The position numbers and the translations under genes were made by a program. This document shows, one piece after another, positions 1 to 13,085 of a DNA stretch of 64,000 nucleotides (position 1 is its first letter; the number at the start of each line of letters is the position of its first letter). Below the pieces are notes generated by a model that was not told where the DNA came from, did not search any database, and saw only the letters and a list, made by a program, of their open reading frames with translations. The stretch comes from Isoetes taiwanensis (Eukaryota > Streptophyta > Lycopodiopsida > Isoetales > Isoetaceae), in NCBI GenBank assembly GCA_021234155.1, contig JAJEKV010000011.1:928001-992000 (forward strand). Reading direction: 5' to 3'.

Positions 1-527
1 TACAGAAGGATATCAGATAAGTTTCACATTTTCCAATATAGAAAGAATTAGTATTGCACATATAATGTGACTATTATCTTGACTTCGTCATTGAATAAAA
101 AGATTTAAAACCAAGTTCAAATTTTCAAGCAAGCATTTGGTATGCTGCATTTGGAGGCGCCCACATCAAGTAGCAAGTATTAGTAATATAATCTCAAAAC
201 TAGCAGACTTCTTTGATGGCTAAACCAAAAACATGCCCTAAAAATCAAGAACTATGGAGGCACCCACATCAAGTACCAATTATTATTTGCTTGGTTGTCT
301 ACTTCTAGATAGCAGCAATTATGGCAAAGCAGAATAACATAAAGTCTATGTGTACCAGTAATATGCTTGGCCAATTGTTATCTTTCTAAGTAATAATAAT
401 GAAGGGACGTGGTCCTTTACCTTTATTTTCTTTATAGAATTCGTTCCCTTTTTTAACACGGAGCCAACATTTGCCTGACCAGATGTTCTCAACAATTTAT
501 TAGTTTTTGAACTTCTGCTCACGAAAA

Positions 528-555
528 GCCCAGCAACGCTGGGCACTTTTTCTAG
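528..555 (+). mobile_element. Helitron 3' terminus (hairpin plus CTAG)
   Basis: A perfect 7-bp-stem hairpin, GCCCAGC-AAC-GCTGGGC (528-544), is followed by seven bases and CTAG (552-555), then T. This is the Helitron 3' end pattern: hairpin, short spacer, CTRR, insertion before T. The same hairpin with the same 7-nt spacing ends the well-delimited Helitron at 32117-34214. The 5' TC end of this copy was not found and may lie left of the window. Confidence 0.75.
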
Positions 556-1914
556 TTGTATATATATAACAGATATATATATGTATATATATACAAGTCT
601 TTGTACTATCAGAGGGTTTATCAACTATGGTTTATCAACATCTGTAAGTAAAGTTCAAGATTAAGAAGATCAGCATATGCCCATGAACATGAATCAATTG
701 TAAAGTTAGAACAAAACTTTGAAGTAAAAGCCAAAGAGGAATATTCATCAGTAAAGGATCGCAAAAGAAACATACACGAGAGATTCCAGGCTGGTTCTTG
801 AAGTTTGTAGTTTAAATAAAATGTCGATTCATGTAGTCGTGTTCGTAGGCGGAATGATAAATCAGATGCGAAGTGCATTTTTTGTGTGTGCACATGCATT
901 AATAGATAGAAGATTGAGAGAAGGGAAGATGACGTTAAGTACATTACTCATCTCCTTATAATTCCAGGATCCACAAACGAGTCGGGAGGGAGGAAGAACT
1001 CGACAAATTTGATAGCACATATACACATGCCTTCCAATTTTCTTGGGCTACTATTTTTATCAAAAAGGTTATGTACATATGTGTGTGCGGAACTTTAAAT
1101 GAAGGGAACATAGTCGTAGAGATAATGCTAACTATGCATATTAAAGAAGAGACATGCATTGATGCCCAATCTTAAAATTAAAAATGAATTTCTTTGTTCT
1201 TCTATCTCCTTATTATGGAGTGCACTATCAACAATTTTTTTTTTTGAACAATGGACTGAATGACATTTCACCAATCTTCTAAGAACATTTTTGAGAGTTC
1301 ATAGCAATTGAGAAATTGGATTTGTTTTTTATTGGGGAGCAAGAATATGAATTTCATAATGATTTTAACTTAAATCATTGTTTCCAAAAATCTACAAATC
1401 CCATGCAAACTAAAGATATGCTTTTAGATTCAAAAAGATTGCCTAAATACCCCCTAAGATTCTTTCAACACTCTCTATGATTCCCTTGGGCATTTTGCAT
1501 CCATATTTGTCTTGGTATATACCACAATGGTCTTTCAAAAGGTTTGTAGATTCCTTTCATTTGTTTCTAGTAGTATGATTAACCAATCAATGAACTGCAG
1601 ATTCGCTGTTAATCCTCATCGTTTGTTTGTCTTTTCCAAAAAAAAGGCCTTTGGAATTGACATCCTAATTTTATGTTGGCTCCAAATTGCAACTATGACT
1701 GCGAAAACTTCACCCTCTATGCACAACTTAGGAAGCAACATGTACAGCTGAGCTTTAGCAATGCTTAAACTCATGATGAAGCTTTAGTAAAAGAAGCCAT
1801 GCCTAACCAGTAAATGAATGCTGGAGAATACAATATGAAGGATACATGGAACACGCTAAACAACATATCTTTGCATAGGCATTGCATAGAAAACAATGTT
1901 CTCAGCTTCATATT
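556..1914. other. Gene-free AT-rich sequence
   Basis: It starts with a short TA-rich microsatellite (about 557-597). The open frames here are short, lack recognisable domains and look like chance ORFs. I see no RNA gene or transposon end. Confidence 0.5.
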
Positions 1915-2000
1915 GTGGCAAAGCTTCGATATGCCTATACATCAAAATAATATAATAAGCCTATCACTTGATCATCTATAGACAAAAGCAAGAAAATAGT
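1915..2000 (+). repeat. Left copy of an 85-bp host duplication flanking copia-1
   Basis: The stretch beginning near AGCTTCGATATGCC and ending in AAGCAAGAAAATA is repeated with small differences at about 6387-6466, on the other side of copia-1. The copies lie outside the 5-bp target duplication, so a tandem duplication existed before the insertion or arose around it. Confidence 0.7.
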
Positions 2001-2011
2001 CTATTGGAATA

Positions 2012-2508
2012 TGATAAAAACAGAGCCTGGGATTTGAACCCAAGAAAGCCGGTCTCTTCCTCCTTCAGCTTCAATCTGCACCAGATAACTATCTGGGATA
2101 CACCTTACACAATCTGGTGACAAATCCGTCACCCTGCACTCCTGATTCAAACACAGATGCTGGATACACAATCCAAACCTTTTCCCCAGTCTCTGAACTG
2201 CCTTCACTTCACAATTCGGATTCCTGTTTCTGCCACTTCGAAACTTGGCTTCAACAATCCGGACTCCTTTAGCTGTCGCAGCTCCTTCTGCCTCCTCTGA
2301 TCCTGGCTGCTATCTGGTTATTCACAGATACGCCTCTCTCCCACAATTCCGAAATACCTCCACCTGCCGATCTCCCTTTCTGTTTCTCCACCCTGATGCG
2401 GATCCCTTGTCCGGAAGAAAAACCCAAAACCACCGACAATTTTTTAATGCCACGTCACCATCAAACAATAGTCAATATGTTAAATGCTGGATGATCATAT
2501 TTTCAACA
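2012..2508 (-). repeat. Copia-1 3' LTR
   Basis: 497 bp, TG...CA on the plus strand, followed on the plus strand by CTCCCCCTC, the complement of a polypurine tract. It contains GGATTTGAACCC near its edge. The reverse complement of that motif resembles an RNA polymerase III box B (GGTTCAAATCC). Confidence 0.93.
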
Positions 2509-2517
2509 CTCCCCCTC
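2509..2517 (-). promoter_or_regulatory. Copia-1 polypurine tract
   Basis: The minus strand reads GAGGGGGAG directly upstream of the 3' LTR. This is the expected position and composition of the plus-strand DNA priming tract. Confidence 0.8.
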
Positions 2518-5500
2518 AGCCAGCATTTACCAGTTTAATACCTATGGCATTTCGAAAATATCCATGCTTATTTTCGGCCAATGCTTTTGTTAATATGTCT
2601 GCTTCTTGTTTAGCAGTAGGAATATATTGCAAATCAACTTCGCCTTCTACTACTTTCTCCCTTACAAAATGATAATGCAGATCAATATGCTTTGTTCTTG
2701 AGTGCAACACTGGATTTTTAGCAATTGCTATGCAACTTTTATTGTCACAATACAACTTCGTTGGGCAATTTTGTTTCTCTCCCAATTCCTGCAATAATCG
2801 CCTCAACCAAATTATTTCTCTGCTCGCCAAGGAGGCAGACACGTACTCCGACTCAGCACTTGACATAGCCACACAATTTTGCTTTTTGCTACACCAAGAA
2901 ATCACTGCACCATTAAGTTTACACAAGTATCCTGTTGTGGACTTTCGTTCATCAAGGTCTCCTGCCCAATCCGCATCTGTATAACCAGTCAATTCCGCAT
3001 AGCCAACTACTTTAGGATTACTGTCAAAGCTTTTAGCGTAGCAAATACCATGGTGCATCGTACCTTTCAAGTACCTAAGAATACGCTTAGCAGCAACCCA
3101 ATGTTCCCATCCTGGGTTATTCAAATATCTACTCAACAAATTTACACCAAATGCAATATCCGGTCTCGTGGCATTTGCCACGTAAAGCAAACTTCCGATA
3201 AGTTCCCTATATGGTATTCCTTGCATTTTCTTTTTCTCCTCTTCAGTTATCGGGGACAAATCTCCAGAAATTCTCTTACCAACCACAAGAGGAGTCGGCA
3301 CCGGTTTACATTCACTCATAGAAAAGGTGTCCAACATCTTCTTAATATACTGCACTTGTGTTAAAGCCAATTCTCCAGTTTGTCTATCTCTATAAACCTC
3401 CATGCCCAAAAGTTTTTTTAGTTTACCAAGATCACTCATCTGAAATCTAGCTCTCAACACATTTTTGCACTCATCCATAAACTTTCTGTCATTAGCGCTC
3501 ATAACACAATCATCTACATACAATGCTATGATGCAAAATTTATCATCTACCCTTTTAATGTAGAGATTACCTTCACTTTGCAACTTTTCAAACCGCTGCG
3601 ATAACAGAAAGCCATTCATGCATACGTACCACTGTCTAGCTGCTTGCCTAAGCCCATACACTGCCTTTTTTAATTTGCAGACCTTATTTCCTTGCACCTC
3701 AAATCCGACTGGTTGCTCCATATAAATCTCCTCTTCTAAATCCCCATTGAGAAAAGCCGTTTTTACATCCATATGGTCGAGCTCTAAATCATGCTCAACT
3801 GCTATAGCAATCAAAGTCCGCAAACTTGTTAGTTTAACAATAGGGGAAAAGGTGTCATGATAATCTTTACCAGCTTCTTGAGTAAATCCTCGAGCCACCA
3901 ATCTAGCTTTATATCTTTCAATGTTTCCATCAGCTCCCTTTTTTATTTTAAAGATCCATTTACACCCTACCACATTTTTACCTTTTGGCCTAGGTGTGAG
4001 ATCATAGGTACCTGTCTGCTTGAACGACTCGAGTTCTTCTTGCATGGCTTTTCTCCACTTGTCTGCATTAGGAGAATTGACAGCTTCATCATAAGTTTCA
4101 GGCTCTTTAACACACAGCATTGCTGGCCGTTGCTCCTGCGTGCTTCTTCCAAGTTCATAGGCTTCAAATTTCTTTGGAAGTCTGCGCTCACGAGTGCTCC
4201 TCCCATGCTCATCTCTTCCATACTTTGATATATCAATGGGAGTTTCTTGTTTCAGCCTTTCTGCATCAGTTTTGCGGCTGTGAACTTGAATTTCTTCTAC
4301 TGGCTGTTGTTCTTCCATAGTAATATCTTCTATACCTTGAATTTCTTCTACTGGCTGTTGTTCTTCCACAGTAATATCTTCCATACCATTCTCTCCCTCT
4401 TCTACTACATGTTCTTCTGTGTCACTACTTTCTATTTCTATAGGGCTTTCCATACCTCCATCTTGTACTTGAATTCCTGTTTCATTTTCATCATCATCTT
4501 CATCGTCAAACCATCTCTCTGGCGCCCAGGGCTGCACTTTCTCCTTTTCTTCTGACACATCACTTTTAATTGCCCTATCTTTATAAAATTTAGTCTCGTC
4601 AAATACCACATCCCGACTTATATAAATTTTTCTGGTTTTAGGATCATATAGTCTGTACCCTTGGTCCTCATACCCGACCAAATATGTTTCTATGCTACGA
4701 TCATCTAGTTTGGACCGCAACTCTTCTGGCACATGCATATACCCTAAACAACCATATGCACGCAGTCTCTTTACAGATTGTTTTCTACTAGACCATACCT
4801 CTTCAGGAATTCTTCCTCGGATACCAGCAGACGGCAATTTATTTTGAATGTAACATGCAGCCTGAACCGCTTCTGCCCAGAGATAGTTAGGCAACCCTGC
4901 ATGTTTTAACATAGATCTTACCGCGTTCATAAGTGTCCTGTTTTTTCTCTCCGCGATGCCATTCTGCTGTGGCGTATATCTGCACGTAAATTGACGTCTA
5001 ATCCCTTTCTCACGACAAAACTGCATGAATGCCCGAGACATATATTCTCCCCCGAATGAAAGAACCGCTTCAACTTCCCGGACGCCTCTCGCTCACTACT
5101 GCTAGATACAATTGGAATGCCCGGAATGCTTGATCCTTCGATTTCAAGAAATAACATTTTGTTCGGGAAAAATCATCAATAAATGTGATGAAATATGTCT
5201 TGCCACTCATACTCACGAACACGATCGGTCCGCACAAATCAGTATGTACCAAATTCAAAAGTCCTAAAGTTTTGGCAAACCCGGGCTTAAAATTGTGTCT
5301 AGTTTGCTTCCCAAGCATACAACCACGACAAATTTTGTGCTCTTCTCCCAGCTTATCTTTGTTAGGGCAAATCTTCTACCAAATTATGTTTGCTCATGAT
5401 TTTTATGGTTGCATTATTTACATGGCCAAGTCCGAGATGCCACAAATCTAATAAATTAACACTTCCAACACAAGGCACAAACATCCAAGCAATACAATTT

Positions 5501-5852
5501 CCCTTTTCTTCTTGCATGTATCCTTCTACCGTTACCCACCATTTCACAAACGATAAGAATCAAAATTTACTTTATATCCCGAGTCTACTAAGTCTCCGCA
5601 GAATCGAAATCAAGTTAAATAACATACCGGGAGTATATAAAGCATTCTCCAAACATATTTTATCTTCACCTTTCGTGATAAAACTCCAACTTTCCACATC
5701 CTTTTACTTCATGCAAATGCCCATTTCCCATCTGTACACATGGTGTGTGAGACTCTCTTATAGTTTTCATCAATTTCTCCGAAGCAATCACTGTTCTCTC
5801 AGCTCACGAGTCAATGGTCAGTGGAACTGTTGCAGCAGAATTTGTTTCCATA
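2516..5852 (-). pseudogene. Copia-1 pol polyprotein, broken, without gag
   Basis: The long open frame 2516-5041 holds the integrase C-terminal half (YTPQQNGIAERKNR), the linker, and reverse transcriptase with the ARLVARGF, DVKTAFLNG and LYVDD motifs. It ends in copia RNase H with DWAGD, YCDN and a KHIDLHYHF stretch. Upstream, in other frames, are the integrase core start (LVHTDLCGP, FIDDFSR; about 5070-5318), a GAG-pre-integrase remnant (LWHLGLGH; 5362-5547), and a protease-downstream PGMLFNLIS stretch (about 5600-5640). A TIDS remnant near 5810 stands where the protease active site would be. Frameshifts separate these blocks. Gag and the nucleocapsid zinc knuckle are absent, so the copy could move only with proteins supplied by another element. 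Confidence 0.92.
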
Positions 5853-5863
5853 ATTATGACCCT

Positions 5864-5878
5864 GTGGCTCGATACCAA
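5864..5878 (-). promoter_or_regulatory. Copia-1 primer-binding site
   Basis: On the minus strand the bases next to the 5' LTR read TTGGTATCGAGCC. The plant initiator-Met primer site is TGGTATCAGAGCC, so one base is missing where CAG has become CG. The same change recurs across the window. Confidence 0.8.
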
Positions 5879-6372
5879 TGATAAAAAGCAGGCACAGGAT
5901 TTGAACCCAAGAAAGCCGGTCTCTTCCTCCTTCGACTTCAATCGCACCGGATAACTATCCGGGATACACCTTACACAATCTGGTGACAAATCCGTCACCC
6001 TGCACTCCTGATTCAAACACAGATGCTGGATACACAATCCAAACCTTTTCCCCAGTCTCTGAACTGCCTTCACTTCACAATTCGGATTCCTGTTTCTGCC
6101 ACTTCGAAACTTGGCTTCAACAATCCGGACTCCTTTAATTTGTCGCGGCTCTTACGCCTCCTCGATCCTCCGGCTGCGCTATCGGTTATTCACGGATCGC
6201 CTCTCTCCCCACCAAAAATACCTCCACCTGCCGATCTCCCTTTCTGTTTCTCCACCCTGATGCGGATCCCTTGTCCGGAAGAAAAACCCAAAACCACCGA
6301 CAATTTTTTAATGCCACGTCACCATCAAACAATAGTCAATATGTTAAATGCTGGATGATCATATTTTCAACA
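5879..6372 (-). repeat. Copia-1 5' LTR
   Basis: 494 bp, the partner of 2012-2508. Many differences between the two are CTG or CAG in the left copy against CG or CGG in the right copy. It is followed by the target duplication GAATA. Confidence 0.93.
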
Positions 6373-6386
6373 GAATATATTTGTGA

Positions 6387-6466
6387 GGCAGAGCTTCGAT
6401 ATGCCTATACATCAAAATATAATGATCCTATCATCAGCTGATCATCTATAGACAAAAGCAAGAAAA
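6387..6466 (+). repeat. Right copy of the host duplication flanking copia-1
   Basis: Partner of 1915-2000: it starts AGCTTCGATATGCC and runs to AAGCAAGAAAATA, with a few substitutions and indels. Confidence 0.7.
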
Positions 6467-9400
6467 TATTTGCAAGTCTCTCACAAAATATAGCCTGATC
6501 TTTTTGAAAAGCGAGTCTGATCTTTAATATAGTCTTGAAAAATATAGCCTGATCTTTAAGAAGACAGAAAGCTCCTAAAAGCCACAAATGGTATGTCTAC
6601 ACGAATTTTTTTGCATCAAGTGACAATCCAACGAGAGACATCTTTCCTGTGTGGTATATGTACACAATTTTCTTTGAATTAACATGCAAATGCAGCCAGG
6701 AACATGTTTTCTGCTTTTGACTTTATCATGACAGCAATCGAAATGCAAACCAATTGGTTTCTCTATCTATGAGGTCCAACTTTGTCACTACCCCAAATGT
6801 GTGTTGGCCTAGTAACTCAGGGTTCAAAAAATACCTGGATAAACCCTTTGTTTGTCTGGTCCACTTTAGAAATTGCTCCACTTTAGAAATTGCTGGTCTA
6901 AAATTTTGGATGCAGGAAAACGTTGTTTAATGTAAAATCCGGTATATTTGTATCTTGTTATGAATATATCCGGTACATATTTTATGTAGGCGGAAAATTA
7001 TCTGGTGAAGGCTGCAGAGTTTTTTGAACCCTGTAGTAACTATGTAGATATTACCACTTGATACTGATACCCTCTAGAAGACCTAGTTTTCTCCGTAATC
7101 AATATACCTGTCAGGTCCACTGCCTGAGCAAGCTTTCTTGCATCAGATGTGACAATGACCTGATTTGCTGGCAAAATTGCCAAGATAATACAATTTTCCT
7201 GTGGAGAAGTGTTGAGTAAAAGGATTAATTCACCTGCTTCTCCTCATATAAAATTCGAAGTAACAAGGGGAGAGAACTTTAACAATGTGTGCTAAGAGGG
7301 CTTTTCAGCATAATTTCCCCTGCAATACTGTCAGGCTGGCCCTCTGATAAAAGCAAAAACAAAGAAAAAACGCAATTATACATCAGAAATAGAGGGGTAT
7401 CAAATAAATATACAAAATTATGCAAGAAAAATCTCACAAACGGCAAATTTTGTCAGCGCGGGGAGATCTATCAAGGCGAAGTTTCAATTGCAAATATATT
7501 GACCAGGCATGCGCCCATAGATTTCAAGCCAGAGTAAGCTCCATTATCCAATCTACAAAGATTTGCCAAATGCTCTAGAGCGGTACCTACAACATCAATA
7601 TGCAGAGTTAAATACTTAGATCAATGTACACATAATAGAAATGGCCAAATTGCAACACATATAATTCCTCAAGCAAACATGTTTCTGACCGAACGGGATC
7701 AAATCATTCTTGTTAGCGATAACAAATGCAACAAGAGCTCAAATAAAAATACACATGAGGTTATCTGCAGAAAACATGCTACATTGCAAACATTTGATTT
7801 CAATACATTCACTTGGTGCAGTACTGCATCTTTTCTCTACTTCCTGCTCATATAACACAGAAATTCATGCATGCAACTCTAACATCACCTGCAAAACAGA
7901 GGGTTCATAAAAGAGGGTTGCTATTGATGGAACAGTACAAACTGGAAGAGCCAAAGCAAACAACTGAAAACACCTGGAATAGAAGTGCTGCAAATGCCAA
8001 AAAAAGACATAATACCAATAATAGAAATATCCAAAATAAGATACGTTTTTTTTGACTCAGAATGCCTATAGAAAACATAAGGATAACAACAGAAAAAAAA
8101 AGGGCTACGGTGATTCTAACCTCAACGATGCCTTGCACGATTTACTCCAAGCTCCAAACAGATGCAAAACAACAAATAAAAAACTGGCGATTTCTCAGCG
8201 ATAAATATATGCTTCGCCAGATCTGTATTTGAGCCGGATATGTATTTGCTGCAGCCATAATCGGCCAAGATCTTAATACCTCATCCGTTTCTAATCAATC
8301 CGACATCACAAGCACTTCTATTATGACTCGAGAATGCTATATAAAGCTCGAAAGTGCAATATCCAGCATCAAACGGTAGCACAACATGGCCACATGACTT
8401 GGCTCCTCCTAATCTTTATTGTCATCGATTTTTAACAAAGCTCTAAGTGCTAAAACCTGTAATGCATATATCCGTTACATTTAGTTCTATATAAAACAGA
8501 TAAGAGTAAAAAGAAAAGCCATATTTCAGAAATCGAGAAAGCTTGCCAAGTTTGTCTGTACCTAGGGTCTCCAGATCATCATATTTTTTAGCTCTTGCCA
8601 TATATGATGTCCTTCTGCATCATCCTATAGTTATCTGATTGTCAAAGGCCATGCTAGATTTGCCCAACTTCACATTTCGCCTGGCATAGGACACTAGTTC
8701 AATCTTCTGTTTGGCATGTTCGGCATTTACTGGCTGTAATGCAGCTATGATGTTTGCTCCAATAAAGCTAGAGATCCCATGAAACATTTTCTTAAAACAA
8801 GATAACCAGCTCTCTGGCATCCGCCAGCTCTTTTCCAGTTGGCATTGTGGCCAACAGCCATGCAAGCGGCATTCTAGGCGCCAGAAAAAATAACAGACCC
8901 TAAATCGATTTTCAGAAATGTCCTTAGAATCGAAAGGGTTCATTGCAAAATGGGAAACCGCCCAACAGGTGGAGATGCCGCCATGCCCAGGAACTTCGAT
9001 CTGATGCAGGGTGTCTGCAAAGCCCAAAAGAGCTAGGCGGATTCAAGTGCCTAGCTCACTAACACAGGAAAGGAAATCGTTTGCATATGGCCGGAATGCA
9101 ATTCAGGATACCACTCAGATGCGTATGCAGCTCGTGCCACTAAGCAAAAAACCACGGTAAGGAAGATCTGTTAGAAATAAAATTCTTTTATCTCGTTGCA
9201 TTGCATCCCGTTCATCTGAAGACAATAAGGGGCAGCGATTATAAGGTTAACCCACCGGTAAAACTGAAGACTTAAAACTGTTTGGCGATGGCGCCAGCAA
9301 CTGCGCCAGGCATCAAACCAGTTCACAGCCATATGCCTCGATCATAAACGGCCCAGAAAATAGGTCGCAGGCAAATATAGGCCAGCAAATATGAAATCGA

Positions 9401-10533
9401 TCTGCTCTCCAGCCAGCCGATCACAAGAAACAATTCACAGAGAACAGATCATTTGCTGGGCAATACATCAGGCGCAAACTATATCTGAACCATTTCCGCA
9501 AGCGGCGCCATAGCTAGTAGAAGGATCTCTGCAGTGGAGAAATAGAATGCTCCCAAAACAAGGATCTCGGATGTGGCTATGGCGAGAGCACGGAAGAAAC
9601 CACGTTCAATAAATGCAATATCGGATCTTTTGGCATAGATTATGGCCTCTTTTGACACGTCATTAGTGAAGCAAAAGAAAAAAAAAAAAAAAAAACAAAT
9701 AAAGCGTAACGAAGGGCTCGTCAAACTAGGAATTCAGAAAAAACATAAGGTTGCGAGGTGGCATAAGGCGGCGTTTAATTTTGACGATCCCATGATTATT
9801 AACACCTTATTTCAAAAAAAAAAACTAGCAAAAGGCACACCACTTATTTCAAAAAAAAAAAAACTAGCAAAAGGCACACCAGAAGGCTTTAGCAAGGTAA
9901 GACTTTTCAAGTTTTTATTTAGGTTTGGTATCACTAGACTGCGATTGCTGGCTGGCTAATCTTTTTTCCTTGTATCGAAAGTCAAAGTCAAAGGCATTTA
10001 GAAGGTTCTACTTTCTTATTTTGGACGTGTTGACTGCTGGATTGTTGGTTGTATGAAGTGCTTGGATTTCGAAATGATCATGAAATGGTTTGTACTTGGC
10101 AATGTCCTTTGTCATTTTTCCAATCGACTTCATTCCCGCATTTGTCATCTGGCCTATGTAGGTTTTGTCATTGTCTTTGCGCCGTATGGAGCAATGGTTA
10201 TTAACTTGCAAGTTGGAGGCTATTTTTTTAACATAACCTAATCTCAAAGCAATGTTTTGGTCATAAAAGGAAACCCGGCATATAGGAGCATCTCTCACAA
10301 TCTTCATTGATATGCTTGTACTAGTATTGGTGACAGAATGAAAAGAAAAAAAAAAGGGAGAAGGAGAGAGAGAAACGAAAAGCTTTTCTTTATAATTCAA
10401 AGCCTATGCCTGTTGCAAAAAATCTGACAGTTCGAGCAAAATGGTTGAGGCAGAAGGAAAATGAATTAAAGATGTGATTGTAGGAATAAGCAAGCAAGCT
10501 CTTACGTCGTTCTAATCATGAACATGTTGCATT
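6467..10533. other. Gene-poor region
   Basis: No domain or transposon end is recognisable. Longer ORFs on the minus strand at 8620-9027 (135 codons) and 10008-10400 (130 codons) have no family I recognise and no splice context. Poly-A/poly-T tracts and a duplicated A-run with ACTAGCAAAAGGCACACCA (about 9815-9880) are present. A minus-strand stretch near 7485-7585 is open for about 40 codons but cannot be assigned. Confidence 0.45.
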
Positions 10534-11130
<597 letters not shown>

Positions 11131-11139
11131 TCGTGTATC

Positions 11140-12719
11140 TCCATTTTTTTTATTGCAGCTCTGCTGCTGCAGATTAGTAGTGAAGATTGAACTTAAGCAC
11201 AAAAACAAATTCTATATTTTCTGAATCTTCTCTTGCAACGTCACCTCTCCTTGAACTACTTTCTATTGAATCCTTTAAAAATCAAAGCTATGTAACATCA
11301 AAGCAATTAAGACCTCAGCTACGACGGTGGAGGTCGGTCGGGTTCCCGGCCGGCCACCGATAATTGGAACACCGCTTGAACAAGTCTTTGTGGCTTGATC
11401 AAAAATAGCCATAGTCTTTGATGGTCAAGAGCCGCAATCCTTGAGCTCAATGATTTATCTATTTCCATAGTACTATTAGAAGCCACTAAGTCATTGCCCC
11501 GCCAACACTACCGCAGTTCTTAAGTGTTGGGCATTTTGATATGTCATAGAGATGTTTACAAGAAAACGAAAATTTTTAGGGCATAAGCTTCAACAAGATA
11601 ACTAGCACCATAAGAAATCCCCGAAGAAACGAAAACAAACAATCTTGTAATGCACATTCATTGTCATAAAAATTAGCTAGTTATAGGTTACCATATAGAA
11701 GTTGTCATACAAAAGCAAAGTTACAATAAGAAAACCCGCAAGCTAAAGAAACGTTGTGCCACTTGGGTAGCTAGGGATCCTTTTGTCCAGGTTTGTGATA
11801 GGCTTTTTATATGCTCTTCACTTCCACGCCTAGCGCCCCTCCAAACCCATCTAAGATAACGTTGCAATTTGCCTTGCACAAAATGGCCTCCATTTCAAAT
11901 TAAGCCGCAAAGATCGGGATTTCTTTCTTTGCGTGCATAGCACAAAAGGCGATCGTAGCCGATGGGGAAGCCGACCAAGCCAGGGCCGATCACGGGCCGC
12001 CCGAAGGCAGGCATCCGGCCGGGGATCGGCCATGGGATTCGACCATAGGCCGCCATGGATCACGGGGCTCACTGCTGGAGCAGGGGCGCTTTTTTTGCAA
12101 ATAAGTAGCATACGTGCCCTTTTGGGCGCTTCAAGAAAAATTTCTCCGTGCCCATTTTTTGGCCGAATTTCTAATTTTCCTGGCCTTAGATTTGTAAAAC
12201 TAGAGATCTGATGGTGTAAAATAAGCCACATCAGATTTTGATGACATGGAAATTACACGTGGATAGGCTAGAATTTGAGGAAAGGCTGTAGGCCCGGTAG
12301 GGCTGGTGTGCTAAAAAAAAAACGGGAACCTCATCATTAAAAGATTTTAAAATAAACGAGAAAAAAATGGCATATGGCATGGCGCCACCTAAAAATAGCA
12401 TTTAATTTCATTGAATTTTTATCAATGGCCTAGATTAAATTCTTAAATCTGACGGCCTGAGGTGGTGCCACCTCTTCAAATGCATTAACTTCAATGCTTT
12501 AAATTGTATTGACTTTTTAGCCGACGGTCCAGATCGAACCCCCAAATCCGACCGCCCAGACCAAAAGCCCCAAAATTAAGGGGGATGCTTGGGGGATTGC
12601 GACATGGCTACATGTGGGCCGTTGATCCTAAATTTGGATGGCCGAGATCAAAATCTCTATGGACAAAAGTTATTGTATATATATTATGATAATAGATATA
12701 TCAAATGTAATTGCAGGGT
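11140..12719. other. Gene-free region with diverged repeat remnants
   Basis: No coding domain is supported. A GC-richer patch at 11930-12080 gives overlapping ORFs on both strands without recognisable content. The sequence at about 12230-12330 resembles 55990-56110 (shared ACACGTG.ATAGGCTA), so part of this is an old dispersed repeat. Confidence 0.45.
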
Positions 12720-13085
12720 ATGCAGGTTTCCAAGGTGGGGAGACACGTGATGCTGAGAATAACATCCATTCAAGGTGGGGATAATATGATGTTCCAGCAT
12801 AACATACGATCCGAATATGTATATTATACGGCCACGTCACACGTACATGTCATTTTGACAAGTACTTGAGAGTCGTAAAGGGTTGCACCTAGGGGGCAAC
12901 CTCGTATGTTGCACATGTATATTAAACATATGCAATTAAAACCCCCTTGCCAAGTGGCAATACCCCATTTGGTCCCTTCTAACCCAACCCTAAAAGTTCA
13001 CATATAAAGAACTAAAGGGGAAACCCTAAACCTTTCTTCTTTTGCATTTAGGGCTTCCCTTGAGCCATTTCGGCTAAGGCAAGTT
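12720..13085 (+). repeat. Possible partial gypsy-type LTR
   Basis: It contains ATACGGCCACGTCACACG, reminiscent of the start of the large gypsy LTR (ACGTTCC..., ACGTCACG), an ACCTAGGGGG stretch like that LTR, and a TATA-like CACATATAAAGAAC near 13002. It ends where copia-3 homology begins. No partner LTR was found, so the call is tentative. Confidence 0.35.

Larger units (their letters stand above)
2012..6372 (-). mobile_element. Copia-1: complete Ty1/copia LTR retrotransposon lacking gag
   Basis: The element reads right to left. Its two LTRs (2012-2508 and 5879-6372) start TG and end CA and are flanked by the perfect 5-bp duplication GAATA (2007-2011 and 6373-6377). The primer-binding site abuts the right LTR and the polypurine tract abuts the left LTR. 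Coding order on the minus strand is protease remnant, GAG-pre-integrase, integrase, reverse transcriptase, RNase H. No gag or zinc knuckle is present: the leader runs straight into a protease active-site remnant. LTR divergence (point differences plus indels) suggests moderate age, although part of it follows the CAG/CG pattern described in the findings. Confidence 0.93.

Noticed and set aside
2012-2060. tRNA gene suggested by GGATTTGAACCC
   Set aside because: Only a T-arm-like motif is present; no cloverleaf, anticodon arm or box A. It is part of an LTR and occurs in both LTR copies.
8620-9027. 135-codon minus-strand ORF
   Set aside because: No recognisable domain, no splice or promoter context, biased composition. 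Probably chance.
10008-10400. 130-codon minus-strand ORF downstream of the aminotransferase fragment
   Set aside because: It does not contain the expected downstream aminotransferase exons (SDEIYEH, KAFAMTGWRLGY) and matches nothing I recognise.
11930-12231. GC-rich overlapping ORFs on both strands
   Set aside because: Mirror ORFs in a GC-rich patch without domain content.
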